Positions 25,104 to 33,348 of a DNA stretch of 64,000 bases are shown here, piece by piece. Origin of the DNA: Gluconobacter frateurii (GTDB lineage: Bacteria > Pseudomonadota > Alphaproteobacteria > Acetobacterales > Acetobacteraceae). The stretch covers positions 248,001-312,000 of the forward strand of contig NZ_BEWN01000002.1 of assembly GCF_002723955.1 (NCBI RefSeq). The letters run 5' to 3'. Each line of letters opens with the position of its first letter. Position 1 is the first letter of the stretch. The notes beneath the pieces were generated by a model. That model made no database searches. It was not told the DNA's origin and saw only the letters and a program-made list of their open reading frames with translations. The position numbers and the translations under genes were made by a program.

Positions 25104-26168
25104 ATGTCCCGGATTGCTCTTGTTGTTGGATCGACAGGTATTGTCGGTCAAAATCTGGCGGCCCGTCTCGTTGCAGAAGGCTGGACGGTTTATGGGCTGG
25201 CCCGTCGCCCGCGTCATGATATGGCAGGTGTTCTGCCAATTGCGGCAGATCTGCTGGATCTGCAAAATCTGAAATCTGCTTTGAAGGCTTTGACGCCTAC
25301 GCATGTGTTTTTCTGCTCCTGGCTCAGGCAAGAGACGGAAGAAGAGAATTGCCGGGTCAATTCAGCGATGGTTCGGAATATATTTGAGGCCCTTCCTGCT
25401 CCGGAAAAGCTGGAACATGCAGCGCTGACGACGGGCATGAAGCACTATCTTGGCCCCTTTGAGGCTTATGCTTCAGGTGAGCCACCTCAGACGCCTTTCC
25501 GTGAAGAGATGCCACGTCTTCCGATGGCGAATTTCTATTATGATCAGGAAGACGTGCTGTATGCGGCTGCGGAGAAGTATGGCTTTTCCTGGAGCGTGCA
25601 CCGTCCCCACACCATTATCGGCTATGCGGTCGGGAATGCGATGAACATGGGCAGCACGCTGGCCGTGTATGCGACGATCTGCCGTGAAACAGGGCGCCCG
25701 TTTGTCTTCCCTGGCTCGGATGTTCAGTGGAACAGCCTGACGGATCTGACAGATGCGCGGCAGTTGGCGCGACAGCTTCTTTGGGCTTCAACGTCTGAGG
25801 GCGGCCGTAATGAGGCGTTCAATATCGTCAATGGAGATGTCTTCCGCTGGAAATGGCTCTGGCCGCGTCTGGCGGCTTGGTTCGGGCTGGAAGCGGCTCC
25901 TTATCCGGGGCACGAGACGCCGCTCGAAGCGACGCTGTCTCAGGATGGAGATCTCTGGAAACAGATCAGTACCAAATACAGATTGGTTGAAAGCCAGATC
26001 GAAAGACTGGCATCCGCTTGGCACACGGATGCGGATTTGGGACGCCCTGTTGAGTGTGTGACGGATCTGTCCAAGAGTCGTCTGGCTGGCTTCGACGGAT
26101 GGCAATACACACCGGACTCATTCTTCGATTTGTTCGCGCGTTTGCGGGCTGAAAAACTGATTCCCTGA
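25104..26168 (+). CDS. PRISE-type SDR reductase (progesterone 5-beta-reductase/iridoid synthase-like)
   Basis: 354 residues. The N-terminal motif is GSTGIVGQNLA. It has the sequence features of the PRISE branch: VFFCSWLRQETEEENCRVN, TTGMKHYLGPFE, FYYDQEDVLY (the Tyr of the atypical active site) and WSVHRPHTIIGYA. These enzymes reduce activated C=C bonds of enones using NADPH. The bacterial substrate is unknown. ATG 25104 follows a GAGAGGAGA ribosome site. Divergence from an HxlR regulator suggests induction by a reactive carbonyl or quinone. Confidence 0.83.
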   Translation: MSRIALVVGSTGIVGQNLAARLVAEGWTVYGLARRPRHDMAGVLPIAADLLDLQNLKSALKALTPTHVFFCSWLRQETEEENCRVNSAMVRNIFEALPAPEKLEHAALTTGMKHYLGPFEAYASGEPPQTPFREEMPRLPMANFYYDQEDVLYAAAEKYGFSWSVHRPHTIIGYAVGNAMNMGSTLAVYATICRETGRPFVFPGSDVQWNSLTDLTDARQLARQLLWASTSEGGRNEAFNIVNGDVFRWKWLWPRLAAWFGLEAAPYPGHETPLEATLSQDGDLWKQISTKYRLVESQIERLASAWHTDADLGRPVECVTDLSKSRLAGFDGWQYTPDSFFDLFARLRAEKLIP

Positions 26169-26177
26169 CAGAGACGA

Positions 26178-26214
26178 CGCAAAACAGGATTTAATTAGTC
26201 CTGTTTTGCGAAAA
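26178..26214 (+). terminator. Terminator after the PRISE reductase
   Basis: A 12-bp perfect stem CGCAAAACAGGA/TCCTGTTTTGCG with a nine-base loop. The T-rich part lies inside the descending arm; no clean T-tract follows it. Confidence 0.75.
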
Positions 26215-26283
26215 GGCGCTGTTTTCTCTGACACAGAGTGTTATGCAGGCTGTCCTGTTTTATCCTGAGGGAATGAGACTGCC

Positions 26284-28410
26284 TTGCGTCGCGTGTTAAG
26301 TCTGTTGGCCCTGCTAGCGGTAGGGATATGTGGTCTGGGAACCAGTGAGCCGTCTTTTGCGGCAGAAAGCCCTGCGGTGGCTTCTGCCAATGATACGGCA
26401 ACGCTGGTTACGGACCGGGATGCTGTTGGCCCGGATCAGAAGCTGCGGGTTGGGCTGAGACTTCAGCTCAAACCCGGATGGCACACATATTGGGTGAACC
26501 CCGGCGACGCAGGTGACACGCCGACACTGGATGTGACGGCGCAGGGCAATGCGACGGGCAAGACGTCCACGATTCACTGGCCCATGCCTGTGCGTCTGAG
26601 CGAGGGCGGCCTCATGTCCTATGCTTATGTTGGGGATGTGTTGCTGCCAGTCGATCTGGCCTTGCAGGGCACAGGACCAACGACGCTGCACGCCCATGCT
26701 GAATGGCTTGTTTGCGCGGAAGTCTGCATTCCCGAAAGTGGTGACTTCACGTTGAGCCTTCCCGCGGCGGAAGGGGCAGCCCCTGCTGGGGCACAGGCCG
26801 GTCTGTTTCAGGCTGTCGATGCGAAAATGCCAATTCCGTCTCCGTTCAAGGCGGAAGTCTCTGCGGATGGGCTGCTGACGCTGGAGGGCAAGGGCCTGTC
26901 TTCTGCGGCGGTTTCCGATGCGTGGTTCCTACCTGCCGAGGGAGGGATGATCGATCAGATCGCGTCTCAGCCTTTCAAGGTGAAGGACGAACGTCTGTCG
27001 TTGCAGTTGAAATTCCTGAAAACGGCGCATCGCGATCATCCGCTTCAGGGGCTGGTGGTGCTGAAAGATGAAGCGGGGCAGGAAAGCCCGATCGAAATTT
27101 CGGCAAGCCAGATGGTCGCAGGTGCTGCCACTTCAACAACGTTACCCGCGCATGTTTCTGCAGATGCCATTCCGACAGGGGCTGGCTGGTTACGGGTTCT
27201 GGCTTTTGCTTTTGTTGGTGGCCTGATCCTGAACCTCATGCCTTGTGTTTTCCCAGTCCTGGCTATGAAGGCTCTGTCTCTGGCCAGAATGGGCGGAGTG
27301 GGGCGCAGCGTGCATCTTCAGAGCGCTTTCTTTTACACGCTGGGCGTAACGGGGGCGTTTGCGGCTCTTGGAATCGTTATGATCGGGCTGCGCATTGCGG
27401 GGTCTGCGGCCGGGTGGGGTTTCCAGTTTCAGTCGGCTGGGTTCGTGGTAGGCGTCTGCTGGTTGCTGTTTGGCATGGCGCTCAACCTGCTGGGCGTTTT
27501 TGAAATCAGTGCAGGGCGTCTGGCGCAGTTGCATCCTCATGGCGCAGGTCATGCGGGGGATATGCTGACGGGTCTCCTGGCTGTGATTGTTGCGACGCCG
27601 TGCACCGCACCATTCATGGGTGTTGCCATTGCGGGTGCCTTGGGTGGACCTCCATTGATGGGGCTTCTGGTGTTCCTGTCCATGGGGCTTGGTTTGGCTG
27701 CGCCTTATGTTTTGGTGGCGAGCGTTCCCGGGTTGGCTTCCCGGATGCCGAAGCCGGGGGCCTGGATGGGCGTCTTGAAGCAGGCACTAGCGTTTCCGCT
27801 GCTGGCAACCTGTGTTTGGCTTCTGTGGGTTGCGACGATCGAGCGTGGCACGAATTTCGTTGTAGTGGCTGGCGGTGGATTGGTGCTGCTGGGCTTCGCC
27901 GCCTGGATTTACGGAATGGGGCAGCATCGGGCGATGCGTGAAGGTGGGCGCGGAACGGTTCTGTTCTGCCGTGTTGTGGCTGTGCTGTGCATGGTTGTCT
28001 GTGGTGGCGTTTTGGCGCGCAGTCTAGCCGAGCCGGTGTCTGCTGCTTCGACGACAATGACGTCTGCGGATAATCTTATCCAGCCGTTTTCGGACAAGAC
28101 CCTAGCTGATCTGAGGGCCGACGGAAAGCCGGTCTTCGTGGATATGACCGCGTCCTGGTGCATTACCTGCATGGTGAACGAGCGTGTCGCGCTGGATACT
28201 GCATCCGTTCGTCAGGCATTTTCCGAACGGCATGTTGCGTATCTCAAGGGAGACTGGACAAACCGGGATGCCGGTATTTCAGCTTATCTTAAGGAGCATG
28301 GGCGAGATGGCGTGCCACTGTATGTGTATTATCCGCCAAAGCATGGCGCGGAAGTGGTTCTGCCACAGATCCTGACGCCGGGCATGGTTCTGGATATTAT
28401 CGGGCACTGA
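26284..28410 (+). CDS. DsbD/ScsB-type thiol:disulfide interchange protein
   Basis: 708 residues. A signal peptide leads into a periplasmic domain with WHTYWVNPGDAGDTP and the redox pair CAEVC (about residue 143), the DsbC/D N-terminal type found in ScsB. A central multi-span domain with LMPCVFPVLAMKAL and ATPCTAPFMG carries the two membrane cysteines. A C-terminal thioredoxin domain has WCITC (near residue 625). It would transfer electrons from cytoplasmic thioredoxin to periplasmic partners. The frame opens with TTG at 26284; no in-frame ATG precedes it, and an out-of-frame eight-codon ATG frame lies just upstream. A strong terminator follows. Confidence 0.9.
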   Translation: MRRVLSLLALLAVGICGLGTSEPSFAAESPAVASANDTATLVTDRDAVGPDQKLRVGLRLQLKPGWHTYWVNPGDAGDTPTLDVTAQGNATGKTSTIHWPMPVRLSEGGLMSYAYVGDVLLPVDLALQGTGPTTLHAHAEWLVCAEVCIPESGDFTLSLPAAEGAAPAGAQAGLFQAVDAKMPIPSPFKAEVSADGLLTLEGKGLSSAAVSDAWFLPAEGGMIDQIASQPFKVKDERLSLQLKFLKTAHRDHPLQGLVVLKDEAGQESPIEISASQMVAGAATSTTLPAHVSADAIPTGAGWLRVLAFAFVGGLILNLMPCVFPVLAMKALSLARMGGVGRSVHLQSAFFYTLGVTGAFAALGIVMIGLRIAGSAAGWGFQFQSAGFVVGVCWLLFGMALNLLGVFEISAGRLAQLHPHGAGHAGDMLTGLLAVIVATPCTAPFMGVAIAGALGGPPLMGLLVFLSMGLGLAAPYVLVASVPGLASRMPKPGAWMGVLKQALAFPLLATCVWLLWVATIERGTNFVVVAGGGLVLLGFAAWIYGMGQHRAMREGGRGTVLFCRVVAVLCMVVCGGVLARSLAEPVSAASTTMTSADNLIQPFSDKTLADLRADGKPVFVDMTASWCITCMVNERVALDTASVRQAFSERHVAYLKGDWTNRDAGISAYLKEHGRDGVPLYVYYPPKHGAEVVLPQILTPGMVLDIIGH

Positions 28411-28434
28411 TTGTTCTGTTCAGGCCGGATAGTG

Positions 28435-28474
28435 AAAAAGCTCTGCTTCCTTGGGGAAGCAGGGCTTTTTTTGT
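28435..28474. terminator. Terminator between dsbD-like and cupin genes
   Basis: AAAAAGCTCTGCTTCC pairs with GGAAGCAGGGCTTTTTTT around TTGG, with A- and T-tracts on both sides. It is suited to stop both convergent genes. Confidence 0.92.
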
Positions 28475-28475
28475 T

Positions 28476-28961
28476 TCAGCGATTGGTGTGGCGCGGGTCG
28501 TCCTGCGGGTTGACGTAGGTCATGGTGAATGGACCTGTGCCCGAGACCTGTACGATGGCCCCTTGGGTTCCGGCTTTCAGTGCGTGTGGGACATTGGGGG
28601 GCAGGTGGACGAAGCCGCCTGCCGTCAGAACCTTGTCCTGATCGGCTGTGATGGCCGGGCCGATATAGTGGTGGATGCTGCCGCCGAGAACAGTCAGCAT
28701 TTCGTCCATATTGTGGGTATGGGGCGGGATGACAGATCCTGCCGGAATCATGACGCGCAGTGTGAATGGTCCGGCTTTGTCAGCGGAGCCATACAGGAAA
28801 GACATGCGTGTTCCGCTTGGGAACATGGGGGGCGCTGGCTGCCAGGCTACAGTGTCGGCGCCCGAAATAATGCGAACGTCGTTGCCCGTCTGAGCGAGGG
28901 CGGAGCCTCCTGCCAGAGTGCAGATCAAGGCTGCGGCAGAGAGTGTCCTGAAGGAAAACAT
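28476..28961 (-). CDS. Secreted cupin-domain protein
   Basis: 161 residues with a clear signal peptide (AAALICTLAGGSALA-QT). A single cupin barrel has metal-ligand spacing PPHTHNMDEMLTVLGG for the two His and Glu, and PPNVPHAL for the last His. Such small periplasmic cupins bind a metal ion; enzymatic role and substrate are undetermined. It stands alone, convergent with the DsbD-like gene. Confidence 0.8.
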   Translation of the reverse strand: MFSFRTLSAAALICTLAGGSALAQTGNDVRIISGADTVAWQPAPPMFPSGTRMSFLYGSADKAGPFTLRVMIPAGSVIPPHTHNMDEMLTVLGGSIHHYIGPAITADQDKVLTAGGFVHLPPNVPHALKAGTQGAIVQVSGTGPFTMTYVNPQDDPRHTNR

Positions 28962-29043
28962 TGTCTGTTCCTCATGTATGCTGGCGTGTGCCTGCCGCTC
29001 CTAACGCGGAGGCCGACCTGCCGTTCAGCATTTGGATGAGGTG

Positions 29044-29952
29044 TTATGTTTCCAGGGGGGCCAGGAAGGTTTTTTCGACTTCAGCAATGACCAGTCGCGC
29101 GGCGCCGGAAAGCTGGCGAGCCTGATCGACGCAGAGGGCCAGCGTCAGGGGGGAGACATCCCGATTGGAAATGGGAACGAACGCCAGTTCTCCGCTCGTT
29201 ACTTCTTTCATGACATCCAGCATGCTGAGAATGCCCAATCCCACGCCTTCCAGAACCAGAGACTTGATCATCTGGATATTGTCGGAAGAGGCGACCGGCT
29301 GAACGCTGACATTGCTGTCAATTTCCAGAATTTCGATCTGTCTTTGCAGAGCGAGTGGTTGCTGAGGCATGACCATCGGATATTCTGCACAGATGCTAAA
29401 TCTTGCGCTTTTTTGTTGAGCGACCGGATGATCTGGCAGGCAGATGAAGCCGAGCGGGTAATCGATATGGGTTCGGACAAGCAGGCCACGGGCCTGTGTG
29501 GGGTTGAGGAGGAGTGCGAAGTCCACTTCTCCACTGATGAGCGCCTGTTGAATGACAGCGTTGTCCAGAACATGCGTGCAGATTGTGATGCCGGGGTGGC
29601 TTTTGCGCAGGTCTTTCAGGATGCGGGGGAGGAAGCCAGTGGTCAGGGCATCTGGCAGGGCGATATCGACCTGGCCACGTCTTAATCCGCGCATGTCTTC
29701 AAGCTGTGTGCGGACTTCCTGCATCTCACGCATCCACTGCTTGCCGTTTGTATACAGAAGCTCTCCGGCCGCTGTCAGACGCAGGCCGCTGGGCAGGCGC
29801 TCGAAGAGCGGGGTGCCGAGAGCTTCCTCACCGTGAAGGATCTGTCGATCGATGGCTGATGCCGCAATCCGGAGATGTTCGGAGGCCTTCCGGATCGAGC
29901 CGTATTGGGCAACGGACAGGAAGTAACGGAGGAAGCGTGAGAAAGCCGGCAT
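29044..29952 (-). CDS. LysR-family regulator of the purine/urate locus
   Basis: 302 residues. The N-terminal LysR winged helix-turn-helix reads FLSVAQYGSIRKASEHLRIAASAIDRQI, somewhat divergent but complete, then PLFERLPSGLRLTAAGELL. A periplasmic-binding-protein-like effector domain follows from about residue 95. It is divergent from the urate hydroxylase operon with a 178-bp gap, so control of urate catabolism (perhaps with urate or an intermediate as effector) is the natural inference. Confidence 0.9.
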   Translation of the reverse strand: MPAFSRFLRYFLSVAQYGSIRKASEHLRIAASAIDRQILHGEEALGTPLFERLPSGLRLTAAGELLYTNGKQWMREMQEVRTQLEDMRGLRRGQVDIALPDALTTGFLPRILKDLRKSHPGITICTHVLDNAVIQQALISGEVDFALLLNPTQARGLLVRTHIDYPLGFICLPDHPVAQQKSARFSICAEYPMVMPQQPLALQRQIEILEIDSNVSVQPVASSDNIQMIKSLVLEGVGLGILSMLDVMKEVTSGELAFVPISNRDVSPLTLALCVDQARQLSGAARLVIAEVEKTFLAPLET

Positions 29953-30047
29953 TGAGATACGCTCTTTTTTCGAGAACGGCAGGGACGTTTTTCTGAGATA
30001 TACGAGAATACCCCTCTATGAAACACTTCAGAGAGGCAGGTGAACCC

Positions 30048-30060
30048 TGTCATTTTGACA
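30048..30060. promoter_or_regulatory. Inverted repeat with overlapping TTGACA in the LysR/urate intergenic region
   Basis: TGTCA-TTT-TGACA is a perfect dyad; TTGACA at 30055-30060 could be the -35 of the urate operon, although no good -10 is seen 17 bp further. A second looser dyad CCTCT/AGAGG lies at 30012-30036. Both are candidate LysR sites. Confidence 0.35.
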
Positions 30061-30130
30061 TAGGAAGAAACTCTGGTCATTTCTTACGAAAGACCACGAT
30101 CCTGTGCCTGTTCTTTAGGATAAGAGACTC

Positions 30131-31576
30131 ATGACCCTTTCCCCCTCCCCGACTGACGGCCTGGCCACCCTTTCGGCGCAGGTTCATGAGGATCTTGCGA
30201 AGATCAGGTACGCGACCGGGAACTGGAACATTCCGGTTCAGAAAGAGGGTGAAGAGGTTCTGGATGTTGCCATTATTGGCGGCGGACAGGGTGGTCTGAC
30301 GGCCTGCTTCGGGCTGCGTCGTCAGGGCGTAACGAATACGCAAATTTTTGAGCGCGCTGCGAAGGGCGGGGAAGGCCCTTGGGTGACATTTGCCCGAATG
30401 ATCACGCTGCGGACGCCAAAGCATGTGACGGGGCCAGATCTGGGGGTGCCCAATCTGACGCCGCAGTCCTGGTATGAAGCCAGGTATGGCAAGGAAGCCT
30501 GGCAGTCGCTCGATAAAATCTCACGGCACGACTGGCAGTCTTATCTGGATTGGGTGCGTGATACGTTGGAATTACCGGTCGTCAACGATCAGGAGTTGGT
30601 TCATGTCGAGTGGACGGACGGGCTGCTGCGTCTGACATTCCGGAATGCTGCTGGTGTCGAGACAAAGCGCTGGGCGCGCCGGATGGTTCTGGCTACGGGA
30701 ATTGATGGTGGCGGAGCGTGGTTCGTTCCCCCATTCATTTCGGAGAACCTTCCGAAGTCGGTTTATGCCCACACGCACGAAGATATTGATTTCGCAGCCC
30801 TGAAGGGTAAGCGGATCGGTGTTCTGGGAGCGGGCGCGTCTGCTTTTGATAATGCTGCGACGGCGTTGGAATCCGGTGTGGGGCGTGTGGATCTGTGTCT
30901 GCGCCGTACGAAAATTCCAGCCATCAATCCATATCGCTGGATGGAAAACGCGGGCTTTCTCGCGCATTTCTCGGAGCTTCCGGATCTGACTCGCTGGCGC
31001 TTTATGCGCTGCATCTACAATCTGAACCAGCCGCCGCCGCAGGATACGTTCTGGCGCTGTCGCAAGCATGAGAATTTCGCTTTCCATCCCGGTACCCCCT
31101 GGACATCTGCACGTATGGATGGCGATGAAGTTGTGGTCGAGACGCCTAATGGCGAGATGCGCTTTGACTTCCTCATTATCGGAACAGGTTTCTCGATTGA
31201 TCTGAAGCACCGTCCGGAAACGCAGGATTTTGCGGACTCCGTCATGTTGTGGAGCGATCATTTCACGCCACCGGAGGGCGAGGAAAGCACGCTTCTGTCC
31301 AGCCATCCGTATCTGGGGCAGCGTTTCCAGTTTTTGCCGAAAGATCCGGCCGATCCGAAAGCACCGATGCTGGCTGCAATCTACAATTTCACGTTTGCAT
31401 CCATGCCCAGCATGGGTCTTTCAGGGGCATCCATCAGTGGTATGCGCTTTGGCGTTGAGAAGCTGACACGCGGTATTGCGCGTGATCTGTTTGTTGAGGA
31501 TGGTGAGAAGCATCTGGAAAGTCTGCTGTCCTACGACACGGAAGAACTGATCAGCCTTGATCCGCCAACGGTTTGA
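30131..31576 (+). CDS. hpyO: FAD-dependent urate hydroxylase candidate (HpyO type)
   Basis: 481-residue flavoprotein monooxygenase-like protein with an FAD Rossmann motif GGGQGG (residues 50-55) and a second dinucleotide motif GAGASAFD (about residue 233). Its operon supplies every other step from 5-hydroxyisourate to allantoate but no uricase or HpxO-type gene. HpyO was described from Xanthomonas as a flavoprotein urate hydroxylase unrelated to HpxO, giving 5-hydroxyisourate with NADH and O2. Assignment here rests on that context and general fold, not on a residue-level match I can verify. It starts at ATG 30131 and is the first gene of the operon. Confidence 0.7.
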   Translation: MTLSPSPTDGLATLSAQVHEDLAKIRYATGNWNIPVQKEGEEVLDVAIIGGGQGGLTACFGLRRQGVTNTQIFERAAKGGEGPWVTFARMITLRTPKHVTGPDLGVPNLTPQSWYEARYGKEAWQSLDKISRHDWQSYLDWVRDTLELPVVNDQELVHVEWTDGLLRLTFRNAAGVETKRWARRMVLATGIDGGGAWFVPPFISENLPKSVYAHTHEDIDFAALKGKRIGVLGAGASAFDNAATALESGVGRVDLCLRRTKIPAINPYRWMENAGFLAHFSELPDLTRWRFMRCIYNLNQPPPQDTFWRCRKHENFAFHPGTPWTSARMDGDEVVVETPNGEMRFDFLIIGTGFSIDLKHRPETQDFADSVMLWSDHFTPPEGEESTLLSSHPYLGQRFQFLPKDPADPKAPMLAAIYNFTFASMPSMGLSGASISGMRFGVEKLTRGIARDLFVEDGEKHLESLLSYDTEELISLDPPTV

Positions 31577-31592
31577 GGGGGAGGCAGCCCAG

Positions 31593-32492
31593 ATGAGCAC
31601 GAACACTTATCCCCGTGACATGATCGGCTATGGCCGCACGCCGCCTGATCCGAAATGGCCGGGTGGGGCGCGGATCGCAGTCCAGTTCGTCATCAACTAT
31701 GAAGAAGGCGCGGAAAATTCGGTTCTGCATGGAGATGCGGGATCGGAAGCTTTCCTGTCTGAAATGGTGGGGACGAAGTCCATCATTGGTGCGCGCTGTG
31801 CGCAGATGGAAAGCCTTTATGAGTACGGCAGTCGCGCTGGGTTCTGGCGTTTGCAGCGCCTGTTTGAAAAGGCTGGCATGACCACAACCGTGTTCGGTGT
31901 GGCCAAGGCTTTGGCGCGTAACCCGGATGCCGTGGCTGCCATGAAGGAAAGCGGCTGGGAAATTGCCACGCACGGTCTGCGCTGGATCGATTATCAGGAC
32001 TTCCCGGAAGACATGGAGCGCGAGCATATCCGCGAGGCAATTGCGCTTCATACGGAAGTAGTCGGGGAGCGCCCGCTGGGGTGGTATCAGGGCCGCACCA
32101 GCCCGAATACGGCCCGTCTGGTCGTCGAAGAAGGCGGCTTTGTTTATGATGCTGATTCTTATGCGGATGATCTTCCGTATTACGATCGCTCCCATGGCAA
32201 GCCGCAGTTGATCGTACCTTACACGCTTGATGCCAATGACATGAAGTTTGCCGCGCTCAACGGCTTTACCGAGGGCGAGCAGTTCTTCCGGTATCTGCGG
32301 GATGCGTTCGACATGCTGTATGCGGAAGGTGGGCGTATGATGTCTATCGGGCTTCATTGCCGTCTGGCCGGCAGGCCTGCGCGTGCGCTGGCGCTTCAGC
32401 GTTTTCTGGAGCATGTGGCGTCCCACGAGGATGTCTGGGTCGCGTCCCGGCTTGATATCGCCCGGCACTGGATGAGTGTGCACCCCGCATGA
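31593..32492 (+). CDS. puuE: Allantoinase PuuE (polysaccharide-deacetylase fold)
   Basis: 299 residues. The sequence begins with the PuuE pattern YPRDMIGYGRTPPDPKWP and contains INYEEGAENSVLHGD, WEIATHGLRWIDYQ, GWYQGRTSPNTARLV, YDADSYADDLPY and IGLHCRLAGRPARA. PuuE hydrolyses allantoin to allantoate and uses the NodB-like barrel, not the amidohydrolase fold of AllB. ATG 31593 follows a GGGGAGG ribosome site, 16 bp after the upstream gene; its stop overlaps uraD by four bases. Confidence 0.94.
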   Translation: MSTNTYPRDMIGYGRTPPDPKWPGGARIAVQFVINYEEGAENSVLHGDAGSEAFLSEMVGTKSIIGARCAQMESLYEYGSRAGFWRLQRLFEKAGMTTTVFGVAKALARNPDAVAAMKESGWEIATHGLRWIDYQDFPEDMEREHIREAIALHTEVVGERPLGWYQGRTSPNTARLVVEEGGFVYDADSYADDLPYYDRSHGKPQLIVPYTLDANDMKFAALNGFTEGEQFFRYLRDAFDMLYAEGGRMMSIGLHCRLAGRPARALALQRFLEHVASHEDVWVASRLDIARHWMSVHPA

Positions 32493-33013
32493 AGATTTCT
32501 GATGTAAATGCCATGACGCCGGATGTTTTCGTCCAGACGTTTGGCGGACTTTACGAACATTCGCCCTGGGTGGCTGAGGGGGCTCTGGCAGCGCGGCCAT
32601 TTGCGGATGTGGACGCCATGCTTGCGACGTTTTCTGACGTTGTGCGGAATGCGGGCGAGGAGGCTCAGTTGGCATTGGTTCGGGCTCATCCTGAGCTTGG
32701 GCATCGCGCGGGAATTGATCCGGATCTGACCGCGGAGTCCGCATCCGAGCAGGCCTCTGCCGGGCTGGATCGTCTGACGCCTGCGGAATACGAGCGGTTC
32801 AAGACACTGAATGCGGCCTATGGGACAGCTTTTTCCATGCCGTTTGTGATCTGCGTGCGCAAAGTTGCAGCGCCGGGTCAGGTGGCCAAGACGGTCATCA
32901 TGGATGAAATGGAACGTCGTCTGGGCGGGACGCCCGAGGCGGAGCTGAAGGAAGCCCTCTCGCAGATTGATGCGATTGCAGGGCTGAGACTGAAAGATCT
33001 GGTGACATCATGA
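32489..33013 (+). CDS. uraD: OHCU decarboxylase
   Basis: 174 residues. It converts 2-oxo-4-hydroxy-4-carboxy-5-ureidoimidazoline to S-allantoin. Family hallmarks are FGGLYEHSPWVAEGA, the catalytic His in RAHPELGHRAG, and AEYERFKTLNAAYGTAFSMPFVICVR. It overlaps puuE at its start and uraH at its end (ATGA-type overlaps), indicating tight translational coupling. Confidence 0.95.
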   Translation: MKISDVNAMTPDVFVQTFGGLYEHSPWVAEGALAARPFADVDAMLATFSDVVRNAGEEAQLALVRAHPELGHRAGIDPDLTAESASEQASAGLDRLTPAEYERFKTLNAAYGTAFSMPFVICVRKVAAPGQVAKTVIMDEMERRLGGTPEAELKEALSQIDAIAGLRLKDLVTS

Positions 33014-33342
33014 GCTCATTATCCACGCATATTCTGGATACGATCTCGGGCCGTCCGGCGGCCGGGGTGTCTTTCCGGCTTTTTCAGGAAGATGCTGTTC
33101 TTTTCGAAGGCGTGACGGACCACGATGGGCGTTGTCCTGCCTTGCGGGAGATCCCGCTGGAACGCGGAACCTATCGTCTGGAATTCGAGATTGGTGCTTA
33201 TTTCCGGGCGGCCGGACATGTGCTGTCTGATCCGCCTTTTCTGGATGTTGTGCCGATTGTGTTCGGTCTGGGTGAGGGCACGCATGCGCATGTTCCGCTG
33301 CTCGCTGCGCCGTATGGATATTCCACATACCGTGGAAGCTGA
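33010..33342 (+). CDS. uraH: 5-Hydroxyisourate hydrolase (transthyretin-like)
   Basis: 110 residues. It opens the ring of 5-hydroxyisourate to give OHCU, the substrate of the upstream enzyme. Present are LSTHILDTISGRPA with the catalytic His, the HDGRC region and the C-terminal family signature YRGS. No signal peptide is seen, so the enzyme is cytoplasmic. It overlaps uraD by four bases. Confidence 0.97.
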   Translation: MSSLSTHILDTISGRPAAGVSFRLFQEDAVLFEGVTDHDGRCPALREIPLERGTYRLEFEIGAYFRAAGHVLSDPPFLDVVPIVFGLGEGTHAHVPLLAAPYGYSTYRGS

Positions 33343-33348
33343 GACCTG

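Noticed and set aside
26273-26299. Eight-codon ATG frame just upstream of the DsbD-like gene as a leader peptide
   Set aside because: It is out of frame and overlaps the TTG start; no attenuator-like structure or codon bias supports a leader.
31551-32744. 397-codon open frame antisense to puuE/uraD
   Set aside because: Opposite two certain enzymes of the urate operon.
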